64,000 nt of DNA from Adiantum capillus-veneris (taxonomy: Eukaryota > Streptophyta > Polypodiopsida > Polypodiales > Pteridaceae). Both the position numbers and the translations under genes were made by a program. Below are positions 47,485-58,320 of the stretch, piece by piece. The DNA lies in contig CM043962.1 in the NCBI GenBank assembly GCA_014529385.2, forward strand, positions 54,455,905-54,519,904. The letters are read 5' to 3'. The notes under the pieces are model-generated. The model searched no databases and had not been told where the DNA came from. It worked only from the letters and a program-made list of their open reading frames with translations. The first letter of the stretch is position 1. Every line of letters starts with the position of its first letter.

Positions 47485-48345
47485 GAGAGAGAGTTTTCAC
47501 TATACAATATACATAACACATGAGATATCCTACAAAGACCTTGGCCTACAGATAAAGTACAAAGTCATGTATTTATTTCGACAATTTATCCAAAGCAAAT
47601 ACATCATAGTAACAGGACATTAAAGGGTAGGATGGTCCTGCTATAGTCCAATAGTTACAAGTACAACACTTCATCTTCTTAATCAATTTCCAAGGAGAGG
47701 ACACCCTTACCTGCATCCACAATAAGAAAACAAACTTTCAATTAGTTTTCAAACAGCATAACAGGTAATTGGGGTGACCTAGTTGTCATCCATGTCACCC
47801 AGGTATTAACCAAAAAGAAAATCATGTTGCTAAAATTATAGTGATGTGTAAAAGATTTTGTCAAAGATCATGAGTTCCATAAACTAGAATCAAACCCACA
47901 TAATGTTATGTCCAAAACTGACCACTCGTTATTTGTACCTTCCGTACCCTAATGCGAAGTTTAAAGCAACATTCCTTTATTCGAATGCAAAGTTAATCCT
48001 CAAATTAGATCAACTTGACATATAATGTCGACTGAAAAAAGTTCTCATTCCCATACACTATTCCGCCATCTAAAATTTTGAAAGCGTATTTTAGTGAGTT
48101 ACTCTAAATAGTGAAGTCCCAGTACACCTTACATCATCACCTGATCTGCAAAAATCAAGATTAGAGATAGTAGTTGGCATTCCTATCATGGCAATACCCT
48201 TGGAAGGCCAACCAGTGCCATATTCCAGTAATATCGTATATCAGGCCGAAAAGAGCCCGTCTAGAACAGATACAGAGAGATACATAAGGCTAAAAAAATA
48301 ACATATAGACCAGATACAAGGCTACGCTATACTGTATCCAAGGCC
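47485..48345 (-). repeat. Right repeat of element X, part before copia-3
   Basis: Matches 40751-41614 with about 38 differences by eye (roughly 4 percent). It ends at CCAAGGCC, where copia-3 is inserted. Confidence 0.85.
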
Positions 48346-48537
48346 TGTTGGGGTATAAAGCCCAATGTGGTCGCCCAGGTAAGTGGGGGGGCCGCCAGGT
48401 ATCTACACATATTCTTTTGTAAAAACCTAATAAGAACTCACTATGCTCTACACATTACAGCAGAGCGAGTTCACCATATCGTTGTGCTCTTCTTCTCGCA
48501 CTCTCTCTCGCGTCGCACTTCCGCTCGTACTCCTTCA
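48346..48537 (+). repeat. 5' LTR of copia-3 (192 bp)
   Basis: Starts TGTTGGGG and ends CTCCTTCA. A TATAAA-like promoter box lies at 48354. It differs from the 3' LTR at seven bases and one single-base indel, by eye. Confidence 0.96.
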
Positions 48538-48539
48538 AC

Positions 48540-48551
48540 TGGTATCAGAGC
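48540..48551 (+). promoter_or_regulatory. Primer binding site of copia-3
   Basis: TGGTATCAGAGC, complementary to the plant initiator-Met tRNA 3' end, two bases after the 5' LTR. Confidence 0.93.
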
Positions 48552-49636
48552 TCAGATCGAGGCTCGGGGCAGCACTACAAGAGGCTAGAGTCACCAACTC
48601 AGATTGGAGTGAAATTCAACAGGCGAAGACACGGCCCCAAATCTCGTGGGATTGCTCGAAGAACTCGGTGTTGTCACAATTTCATTCTGAGGTCATCTCG
48701 GCCACCGTTCGGCTTCGACAAAGGTCCGCGCAGGCCATTTTCGACTACGTGGTCTCGAGGGGTGCAGATCCGACTCTGCAAATTTGGGGTTTTCGGCCTA
48801 CGATTGCAGGTGCCGAGGATATCGACACTCCCAGAGTGTTGATTTGTGGCTGTCTACACATCGAAGGACGGCTCACAGTTCTTGGAGGCGTGTCACATAC
48901 GACACGGGCGCATGTACACACAGACTGCAGGCGACATCCACTAGTTCATCAGGTAGCTTGTGTTTGCTGCTTGATATTCCAAATTTCATCCTGACATTGC
49001 AGGTACTTCCACATGGGATGTATTGTCAGAGATGATGTATGTTTGTTGAGGGTTTGCTGGCTGTGAGTCACGCAGCAAACAACCGCTGCAGCGATTACAG
49101 CATATAGTGGGAAATTTGTGGATGTATGACTTTGTGGGAAGTCTATGTACTGTCAGATTTACTGCAGCCTTTGTTGAGGGTCGAGTGAGGTTTTATTGAG
49201 CTGGGGGATTCTCGAATGTTGAGATCCTTTCGGTGATACAGGTCTTGGAGCGATCCCTCGAGCACCCTTAGATAGGCAGCTAGGATGTATTGACTGTGAG
49301 TTAGACAGTTGGGATTGCATCTTTGCTTTACTGCCGTTGAGGCATTGTCGCAGTCTATGCTTACAGGACAGTGACAGGACAGTCAGAGACAGTACAGGTG
49401 CAGGACAGGTTTACCCACAGCTTACAGTGTCAGAGAGACAGTGTTTTTTGAGATGTTTTTTGGTCTATTTTTTTAGTACAGCAGAGCAATTTTACAAAGG
49501 AGACTCTGCCAAAATTTATGCAGAATCTGAAGCTTTCTTGGTTCATTTGACAGGTTGATATTGGTTCAGAGGTCAGTTTACAGGGGAAACTCTGCCGAAT
49601 TTTTCCCAAGAAAGTAAACTATTGTGAAGCGTAGCT
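48552..49636 (+). other. Leader of copia-3
   Basis: 1.1 kb between primer site and Gag without a convincing ORF. It would carry packaging and translation signals, none of which I can identify. Confidence 0.6.
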
Positions 49637-50788
49637 ATGGCTGGATCACAGGACACTGCTCTTTACAATATCAAGAAGCTGGATGGAACCAATTTCCCAT
49701 TGTGGAAGAAGCAGATTTGGCATGTGTTGGTACAAAAGAAGCAGATAAAACCTATAAAGCTCAAGGGGATAAAACCAGAAGATATGGACGAAGATGAATG
49801 GAGCGAAATGGAGGAATTGGCACTTTCTACCATTATGCTGACTTTGGCAGAAAGCGTTTACTTCAATGTAGCAGACGAGATGTCGGCTTATCAAGCATGG
49901 TTAAAGCTGAGTGATCTTTATGAGAAGCAGAGTGCAGCTTCACAGGTATACTGGCTTAAGAAGCTTGTTGACTTGAAGATGAAAGAAGGGACACCTATGT
50001 CCAATCATCTGAATGAATTCAACACAATCTACAGTCAGTTGTCAGCTCAAGGTGTCAAGTTTGATGAACCTGTTAGAGCTATGTTCCCGTTGATCACATT
50101 TCCGGAAAGTTGGGACACTTTTCACACAGCTTTGAGTAATTCTGCACCTCCAGAAGGTTTGAACATAGCAAGTGTAGAAGGAAGTCTGCTTACTGAAGAA
50201 ACCAATAGAAAGACAATGGACAAAGGCAAAGGAACAGCCTTAGTTGTCAGGGGAAGGACCAAAGAAAAGTACAAAGGTGGAAAGAGGAATCAGTCTCGTA
50301 GCAAGTCCCGCAGTGCTAAAGGCAAGAGTGACATAGAATGCTACCATTGTGGCAAGAAGGGTCACATGAAAAGAGACTGCAGAGAATGGAAAGTAGAAAA
50401 AGGCAAAGAGAAAGCTGAAGACCATGGTGAGAAGAACAAGTCCTCAGTGAAGATTCAAGAAATAAATGTGACAAACATTGTTGCAGAGGATGAAAGTCTA
50501 GTGTCAGGAGACATCTACTTCTTGAAGAATACAATGGTCTCAGCTCTTCTTACAGCATCTGATGGAAATGCACTGAGTGACTGGATTATAGACTCAGGGG
50601 CATCACTTCATGTGTCTCCAAACAAGCAGTGGTTTACCTCTTATGTGACCACTAAAGATCATGTTCGGCTAGGCAATGGGCAGACATGTGAGATCTTAGG
50701 TGTTGGAGATGTTCAATTGAAGTTTCAGAATGGCTCTTCTTTCACGCTGAAGAATGTGAGACATGTTCCGCAATTACAAAGAGCTTGA
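49637..50788 (+). CDS. Gag and protease of copia-3
   Basis: 383 codons starting MAGSQDTALYNIKKLDG. Copia Gag domain at 15-190 with LDGTNFPLWK and AYQAWLKLSDLYEKQ; zinc knuckle CYHCGKKGHMKRDC near 235; aspartic protease with IIDSGASLH near 318. The frame ends just after VRHVPQL because of what looks like a 1-bp loss near 50775. In the family Gag and Pol form one frame, so the stop at 50786-50788 is a lesion. The first ATG after the leader is used as start. Confidence 0.9.
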   Translation: MAGSQDTALYNIKKLDGTNFPLWKKQIWHVLVQKKQIKPIKLKGIKPEDMDEDEWSEMEELALSTIMLTLAESVYFNVADEMSAYQAWLKLSDLYEKQSAASQVYWLKKLVDLKMKEGTPMSNHLNEFNTIYSQLSAQGVKFDEPVRAMFPLITFPESWDTFHTALSNSAPPEGLNIASVEGSLLTEETNRKTMDKGKGTALVVRGRTKEKYKGGKRNQSRSKSRSAKGKSDIECYHCGKKGHMKRDCREWKVEKGKEKAEDHGEKNKSSVKIQEINVTNIVAEDESLVSGDIYFLKNTMVSALLTASDGNALSDWIIDSGASLHVSPNKQWFTSYVTTKDHVRLGNGQTCEILGVGDVQLKFQNGSSFTLKNVRHVPQLQRA

Positions 50789-53616
50789 TCAGCACAGGTT
50801 TACTTGATGATGCTGGCTACGTCACCACTTTTGGACAGAACATGTGGAAGATATCCAAGGGTTCTATGACAGTAGCACATGGAGTAAAGTCTGGAGGACT
50901 TTACATGATTTATGTATCAAATGTCTCTAAAAATGTAATCAATGTAACCGAGCAGCCGAACGTTTCTTTGTGGCATAGCCGGTTAGGACATATGTCCAAG
51001 AAGGGAATGGAAATCTTGTCTCGTTCTGGTTATTTGCCTGGCTTTTCATTTAATGATTTTGAATTCTGTGAACATTGTCTGTATGGTAAGCAAACACAGC
51101 AGCCACATAAGCATAGAAGCAGTAGAAGAGATACACAGTTGGCACTTGTTCATAGTGATTTGTGTGGACCTATGCCTAACCTATCTCTAGGGGGAGCTTC
51201 TTACTTTATGACATTTATAGATGATTACTCGAGGAAAGTATGGGTTTACTTTCTCAAGCACAAGGATGAAGCGTTTAGTGTTTTCAAAACGTTTGTGACA
51301 CTTGTGGAGAATCAGAGTGGCAAGAAGCTTAAATGCTTACGCACTGACAATGGTGGAGAGTATGTTTCAAAGGCCTTTCAGGACTTTTGTGAGTCAAAAG
51401 GTATAAAACGTGAACTTACTGCTCCTTACAATCCTCCTCAAAATGGTGTTGCTGAGAGGATGAATAGGACCATACAAGAGAAGGTCAGAAGTATGTTGTC
51501 TAATGCACAACTGCCAAATGGGTTTTGGGCTGAAGCTGTATCAACAGCTGTTCATCTTGTAAATAGATCTCCTAGCAAGGTTTTTCAAAAGGATTCAGTG
51601 CCAGAGATGGTATGGTCAGGCAAAATACCCTCATACAAGCATCTCAGAGTCTTTGGCTGTGAGGCATATACTCACGTTCCAAAGGAATTTAGGAACAAAC
51701 TTGAGCCAAAGAGTAGAAAGTGCATCTTTCTAGGCTATGGTAATTCTAGTGAGATGGGGTACAGACTTTGGGATCCCGAATCCAGAAAGGTTGTCCACAG
51801 CAATGATGTTCACTTTAATGAATCCAAATATCATTCTAAACCAGAGAGGGTTGAGGAGATTAGAAGAGTTGTCTTCCAAGAAGATGGACCTACACGTGCA
51901 AGACAAAATGTCAGGGCTCAAGAGGAGCAAGGACAGGATAGAGTGGAACCACAGGTTGTGGCTGAGCCTGAGCCACCTATTGTGCGTAGATCTGGACGTG
52001 TCACGTGACCTCCTGATAGGTTTGTTCCATCTATGAACTATGTCATGTTGACTGATTGCAATGAGCCTTCATGTTACAAGGAAGCAGTGCAAATGAAGGA
52101 CTCCGGGAATTGGCAATTGGCCATGCAGTCAGAGATGAAAGCTCTGCATAAAAACATGACATGGAAGCTAGTTAAATTACCACAGGGCAAAAAGGCTCTA
52201 CCTTGTAAATGGGTTTACAGGTATAAGATCACCGCTCATGATAGTCAGCCAAAGTACAAAGCAAGGCTTGTTGCCAAGGGCTTTAAGCAAGAACAAGGCA
52301 TTGACTTTGATGAAGTCTTCTCTCCGGTGGTCAAGATGACTACATTGAGATGCTTTCTTGCATTGGTTGCCATATTAGATTTGGTGTTGCACCAAATGGA
52401 TGTCAAGACAGCGTTCTTGCATGGTGATTTAGATGTGGAAATTTACATGCAGCAACCAGAAGGGTTTGTTGAGAAAGGCAAGGAAGATTGGGTATGCCAG
52501 TTGTTAAAGAGTCTTTATGGCTTAAAACAATCACCGAGGGCATGGTACCATAAATTCCACAAGTTTATGCTTTCTCAAGGCTACAAACGTAGTGAGTTCG
52601 ATCACTGTCTATATACAAAGAAGGCTAAGGATGGTAGTTGGCTGATCCTTATTTTGTATGTGGATGACATGTTGATTGCTGGCAAGCACTTGGAAGAAAT
52701 TTCAGCTTTGAATTCAAAGATGGAAAAATCGTTTGACATGAAAGACATGGGTGAGGCAAGTCATATACTTGGTATGCGCATTGAGGGAGACAGATCAAAG
52801 AAGTTGATTTGGTTATCTCAAACAGAGTATATTGACAAGGTTTTGCAACGTTTCAATATGGAGAAGGGAAAGGCACTGAGTGTTCCATTTCCACCATATG
52901 TGAAACTTAGCAAACAAGATTGTCCTGTGTCTGAGGAAGAACAAGCTGAAATGGATAAGATTCCATATGCGTCTGCAGTGGGTAGTTTGATGTATGCAAT
53001 GATTGCTACTCGCCCAGACATTGCATTTGCAGTGGGATTAGTAAGTCGATACATGTCAAACCAAGGCAAGAAACATTGGGAGGCAGTGAAAGGAATATTG
53101 AGATACTTGAAAGCTACAAAGAGTATGCGTATATGCTATGGGAGTCAGGAGCTAAGTGTAAAGGGTTTTACAGACTCAGATTATGCAGGTGACTTAGACA
53201 ACCGAAGGTCTACGTCAGGGTATGTCTTTACATTGGCTGGTGGAGCAGTATCATGGCGTTCTAGATTACAAGATTGTGTTACTCAGTCTACTACAGAGGC
53301 TGAATATGTTGCAGCATCAGAGGCATGCAAAGAATCAATTTGGCTTAATCGACTAGTAACAGACTTGGGAATCAAAGAAGAGATGCCTGTGTTATATTGT
53401 GATAGTCAAAGTGCTATACAATTGGCTCGCAATCCAGTTTATCACTCAAAGACAAAGCATGTGGATGTGAAGTATCATTTCATCAGGGAAATGCTCGAGG
53501 ATAAGCAACTTCAGCTTGTCAAAGTTCACACCACAGAAAATCCTGCTGATCTACTTACAAAAGGACTTCCCTCAGAGAGCTTTGCGCATTTTCGCAAGCA
53601 GTTAGGTGTAGGGTAG
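50785..53616 (+). pseudogene. Pol of copia-3 (integrase, RT, RNase H), one stop
   Basis: It continues after the frameshift: Gag-pre-integrase with LWHSRLGHMSKKG, integrase with CEHCLYGKQ, LVHSDLCGPM, LRTDNGGEYVS and PQNGVAERMNR (50785-51750), then a linker ending SGRVT and the stop TGA at 52006-52008. The same frame goes on as a 527-codon RT/RNase H: KARLVAKGFKQEQGIDFDEV, QSPRAWYHKF, catalytic YVDD at 52657-52668, RNase H with TDSDYAGDLDNRRS and STTEAEYVAAS, and DSQSAIQLARNP near the end (to 53616). The stop fits a CGA to TGA change. With two lesions it is probably inactive alone. Confidence 0.93.
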
Positions 53617-53695
53617 TACATCACTTCTCTACATCTCTTGTATATTAGCTTGTATAGTAACTTCTCTCACACTTAAAGTACCACATTGGACTTTA

Positions 53696-53705
53696 CGTGG
53701 GAGGT
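53696..53705 (+). promoter_or_regulatory. Polypurine tract of copia-3
   Basis: GTGGGAGG directly before the 3' LTR. Confidence 0.65.
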
Positions 53706-53896
53706 TGTTGGGGTATAAAGCCCAATGTGGTCGCCCAAGTAAGTGGGCGGGCCGCCAGGTATCTACACATATTCTTTGTAAAAACCTAAAAAGAACTCAC
53801 TATGCCCTACACATTACAGTAGAGCGAGTTCACCATATCGTCGTGCTCTTCTTCTCGCACTCTCTCTCGCGTCGCACTTCTGCTCGTACTCCTTCA
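53706..53896 (+). repeat. 3' LTR of copia-3 (191 bp)
   Basis: TGTTGGGG to CTCCTTCA, matching the 5' LTR. Confidence 0.96.
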
Positions 53897-56002
53897 AGGC
53901 CGAATATAGCCCGTATACACCAGATAATTCAATTCCTAGTACCCAAGAAAAGGCTTCAAATATTTTGTGAGTTTTAACACAGTCTATGGTTGATAAAATC
54001 ATCATAAGGTATGATCAATCAGTAAGGGAATACTACCTGATCTGCAAAAATAATGATAAGATTTAGTCGTTGGCATTCTGTCATGGCTATATCAATGGAA
54101 GGCCAACCTCCTTTAATAGAGTTATACCATATCATAGGCCTAAAAAAGAGCCCGTATAGACCAAATAGAGGAGACATGAATACAGATATAAGGCTAAAAT
54201 ATCCAAATAGATAAGATAAAAGGAAAAAACCATATCGTATATATGGCCGCATACAGTCCATATACCCCAGATAATGCAAATTCCAGTATCCAAGATAAAG
54301 CTTAAAACAATCTCTGAGTTTAACATAGTCTATTGTGGTAAAACTAGCAATATGAATGATCAATCATCAAAGAACATCTCGTTAGTTGTAGAACTACTAA
54401 TCCCATATAAGTTTTCAGTACATCTCGGCCCATCATCTGATCTAAAAAAAACAACCATGATTAGGGTCAGTAGTTGGCATCCCCAACTTGGTATTTATCA
54501 CTGGAAGGCCAACCTGTGCTAAATAAAGAATACATAGAATACATCTACGTAAACCTATACAAGGCCGAAATAGAGCCCGTATATACTAGATATCCGAATA
54601 CCCAACACCCAAAATCTATCCATGAATATTCTGTGAGTTAGCATAGTCTCCTGTCGTTAATCCCAGTAAAAGGGAAGATCAATAGTAAGGGATAAGCCAG
54701 CATCCGCGCTTCAAAGTCAAACCATATTCTAAGTTATTGCTACTGACTACAAATTACTTATTAGTTTGTAGTATACTTCGGCCCATCATCCGATCAAGTC
54801 AAAAACCATGATTAGGGTCAATAGTAGGCATTCCCAATCTGGCAGTTATCTTTGAAAGGCCATCCGATGCTTCAATACAATTTATACATAAAGTACGGTC
54901 AAAGTACACTTACATGCGACCGAAAAACAGTCCGTATAGCCCAGATACACCAATTACCCGTATCCAAGATTTATCCATGATCGTTCTGTGAGTTTAGCAA
55001 AGTTTCCTTATCGGTAAAACCAGTAACCAACGAAAGAACAATAGTAAGGGATAAGCCAGCATCCAGGACTCATGTCAAACCCATAGTATGTGTTACTACT
55101 GATGACTACAAATAACATTTGAAATAGCTCTTAGGAAGACAAAATCTTCTCATAAATCATAACTTAAATCCATTGATTGAGCAGAATCATAGCACGGCTT
55201 CTTGAAAAAGACCATAGTTTTAAAGTTTGTTGAAGCATTCCTTTAATCAGCAAAATTACCTCCGTAGATTCCACTGCACTTTTCTTGTTGGGGGCCATCA
55301 CTTTGAAGACAACCAAGTAGTAGCACGTACAGAAAAATATATGTAGAGCATGCACAAAAGGAAAAAAAACCCACACACCCTGCTGAATGAAAACTAAGTG
55401 AGCATAGAGCTCACCTTATATAACAATTCCAACTCTATGTATCCCATTCATAGCTGGCTGTGGAGCCCCCATAGGGAAGGAAAGGTCACGGAAGCTAGGC
55501 AGTCTTGAATATCCCACCGCATCGGCTCAGTATAGTGCAGCGTTATCAGAGTCATGCACCCCCAAAAACAGCACGTGGGGGGGGATGTATTCACCCTGGT
55601 ATCTTTTCGTCAGACCCCTTCAGTAGCCCTCACCGAACAGAGCATTGCAAAATAAGTCTAAAATCGGTTTATTCTCCCATTTCTCTTATGTGACAGTGGT
55701 TTAGAATCCACCCAATTTTAGAGAAATGGAAGTGGCAGCACATCAATACACCCACGTGGTGGGGTATGGTAGAGAGTACATATATTGAGGTCAGTGGTAA
55801 TACTCTCTTTTTTATGAAAGAATGGCATATTTCCCATCAGATGTAGAACGATAGAGTAATGAAACATTATATCAATGCTTTAAAAGGGTCAAAGTAAATG
55901 AGAGAGTTACAATGTAGTAGATATGATATCCAGTCCGATCTAGGCTAGTGTTTAGACCAAGCCAGAGATAGGATGGGGTAGATCAAATCCTGTTGATACC
56001 AA

Positions 56003-56085
<83 letters not shown>

Positions 56086-56100
56086 GAGAGAGAGAGAGAG
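53897..56100 (-). repeat. Right repeat of element X, part after copia-3
   Basis: Matches 41610-43826. The first 460 bp differ at only about two bases, the next 800 bp at about thirteen. This contrasts with about 4 percent on the other side of copia-3. It ends in (TA)n (56004-56081) and a GA run. Confidence 0.9.
56004..56081. repeat. (TA)n microsatellite in the right X repeat
   Basis: About 39 TA units at the same place as in the left repeat. Confidence 0.97.
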
Positions 56101-56807
56101 ATCCCTCTAGATCCATGGGGCGTTGCATGCATGTGTTGTCTTCAACAACAGTGGGCAAAGATGCAGCAAAAGAGAGTAGCAAAAAATTGGCCCTTGGTGA
56201 AAATTGTTCATGAACATGTCCCCATTTCACACTACCTGTAACCATCCATGTCAACGCGGATGGCTATAGGTAGGTTCAACTCGATTAGAGACGTACACTT
56301 GGAGCCATTTTTATAAAGATGTGCTAAGTCTATGGCCACATGATGCATAACTTTCAAATTTTCACGTACTAAGCCTGTTTTTGACATTCTAAATGGTCAT
56401 GTGTATATTATCGAGGTTGATGGAACGAAGATAGCCGTTAGAAGTCGGTGTGTCTATGCCCAACAAAGTTGGACGTCTACAGTTTCTTCAATCAAACTCC
56501 TTGCACAGGGGTTGAAAAAGTGAAATGCACACCTGGCATTGAAGGCATTTCCTGTAGCTTTCTACAACTATGCTGATGGCATAGTTAAAAAAGGCTATGA
56601 TTGGTAGAACTGAACACACTCAATAGGATGTGTGCAACCACATTGCGGGCTCAATTATCTGCCCAAGTTACTAATGTTGAGCCTTGCGTGACCATAGCCT
56701 AAGTACATAAACAATATAACCTATTTTTAGATAACTCAAGAAGGCAAGAGTCATCCAAGGAAAGGAGCCTATATTTAGTACCTCTAGAGAAAAGGTATTT
56801 TAAGGAA
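56101..56807. other. No recognisable feature
   Basis: Spacer to the right of element X. Only short ORFs without motifs. Confidence 0.5.
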
Positions 56808-57263
56808 TCAGAAGGAAGAAATAGAACAATCGGTAGTAACTACATGACCCAAAGCTCCATTTACGTAAGAAAAAAAGGTAGCTTCACTACAAGGGCAATC
56901 AATACCTGAGATTGCTAGCCTTTCTTGCTTTTTGATATTACGTCCCATGTCACTATAGTTAAAATCTTTTTGTCCGAATGTTTTCACATATTTGAAAGCT
57001 ATGATGGGATGGTTCTTTACCTTTCTAACACAAGGAGGGAGAGCATCCAAAGATTCTTGAGATCTCAAAATAGAGCTTAATCCAATATTGTCTAAGTCAG
57101 GGGAGGTAAAGATAGCTATCAACAAATCTTTCTTTCCAACTAAGGGATTTTTTAGACTAAGACACTTGGATATCATAAATTTACCTAACAATACTCGAAG
57201 TTGAGTACTATGAGACTTTATTAACTCCAAATCTTCATGAAAGTAGTTCTCAAGGGTGTACAA
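56808..57263 (-). pseudogene. N-terminal fragment of a second X-type RT protein
   Basis: A 151-codon open stretch without a good ATG (it opens at TTG). It reads LPPCVRKVKNHPIIAFKYVK, then FNYSDMGRNI, a CPCS cysteine pair and GALGHVVTTDCSI. The order FxY, CxC, GHVxTxD is the same as in the N-terminal part of the RT protein of element X (45525-45905), but the two are clearly diverged. No RT palm follows downstream on the minus strand, so this is a fragment. Confidence 0.5.
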
Positions 57264-58320
57264 TAGCTGAAATAGGATCCTTATATTATACCTCTCAAAT
57301 AAGAAAAAGAATCCAACTCGATGACTCTAGATAGGTAAGTCAATCTCTATTTTTAATCCCTATATGTAGAAACTCTATGGTTAGAAGGGTCATAACTCTA
57401 GAAGGTGGATCTGAACAAAAACCTTTAGGAATTCAAGCTCTTTTAGTCTGACTTGAAGGAAGAGCTAACTCGAGTTTGGGATGTCTTCGCCAAAGCATAG
57501 GTTTTTTGTGGTGAACGTTCTTATTTTTACGTAGATAAGACTTTCCTTCCGAGTTGAAACCTTTAGGGAAAAAGGTATGCAAAGTTCTCATCCAAAACAA
57601 CCAGAGTTCGAGTGACCAAAATTGAAAGAAACAAGAATGTTACTATTAATGCTAATATTGTTAATTTGGTCCATCAAAAATTGCATCAAGTAGCTGAATG
57701 AGATCAAGTACTTGGATGTGCATTGAGATTTGTTCATAGACATCAATTGCCCAATACATGGTTTGAGTAGATCAAGTTGTTGTAGGTGACACAAAATTTG
57801 TTATAGACATTATCTGTTAAAAAAAAAAAAGGATGGTTGCCATGTAGTACTTGAGGTAACAAAAAAACATGGTTGTCATCTACTACTTGAGGTAACACAA
57901 AAAAAAAAAAAACTCCAAATTGAGCAAAATGAACAATCTAAATTGAGCAAATGTGTTGTTGACAATAGCTTTGGTAACTAGGGCAATCAACTTGGAAATA
58001 AGATGATCGCAACATCCCCGTAGACAAGTCTTAACATATGAGACTCTTAAATGAATGGACCCATTTACAAACCAAAATACCAAAGAAAATTCTTGTCATT
58101 CTTTGCCTAACTCCCTTCTTCACCAAGGCTTGACTTGATTTAGAAAGCCAAAATTACAAAACACATGCCATATGAGCAAATTCTCCACTTTTTGAGCAGC
58201 CAACGATGCCTGTTCTAAGAACAGCGATAAACCTTTGAAGGATATGCACCCATTCTCTGTTTTCTGAAGCAGGGTTTCCTCTTTCACAGTCAAGCAGCTC
58301 CAAAATCCCCTCAGAAAGTA
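57264..58320. other. Upstream region of the PPR gene, no feature seen
   Basis: AT-rich, with poly-A runs near 57820 and 57898. The PPR frame is open back to 58231 without an ATG; a stop lies at 58228-58230. A promoter or 5' exon could be here but I cannot point to one. Confidence 0.4.

Larger units (their letters stand above)
48346..53896 (+). mobile_element. Ty1/copia element copia-3 (Tork-like), nearly intact
   Basis: Two LTRs of about 190 bp flank a 5.2 kb interior with primer site, Gag and Pol on +. AGGCC lies at both ends (48341-48345 and 53897-53901). Only two coding lesions are seen: a frameshift near 50775 and a stop at 52006-52008. It interrupts the right repeat of element X; the uninterrupted target is at 41590-41640. 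Confidence 0.97.
40751..56100 (-). mobile_element. Element X: RT element between 3 kb direct repeats
   Basis: Left repeat 40751-43826; right repeat 47485-48345 plus 53897-56100 (split by copia-3). The 3.66 kb between them (43827-47484) holds minus-strand coding remains with a divergent reverse transcriptase. Without copia-3 the unit is about 9.8 kb. Both repeats have GA/CT dinucleotide runs at their two ends and a long (TA)n run at the inner left and outer right side. No protease, integrase, tRNA primer site or polypurine tract was recognised, so it is not a normal Ty1 or Ty3 element. Confidence 0.6.
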
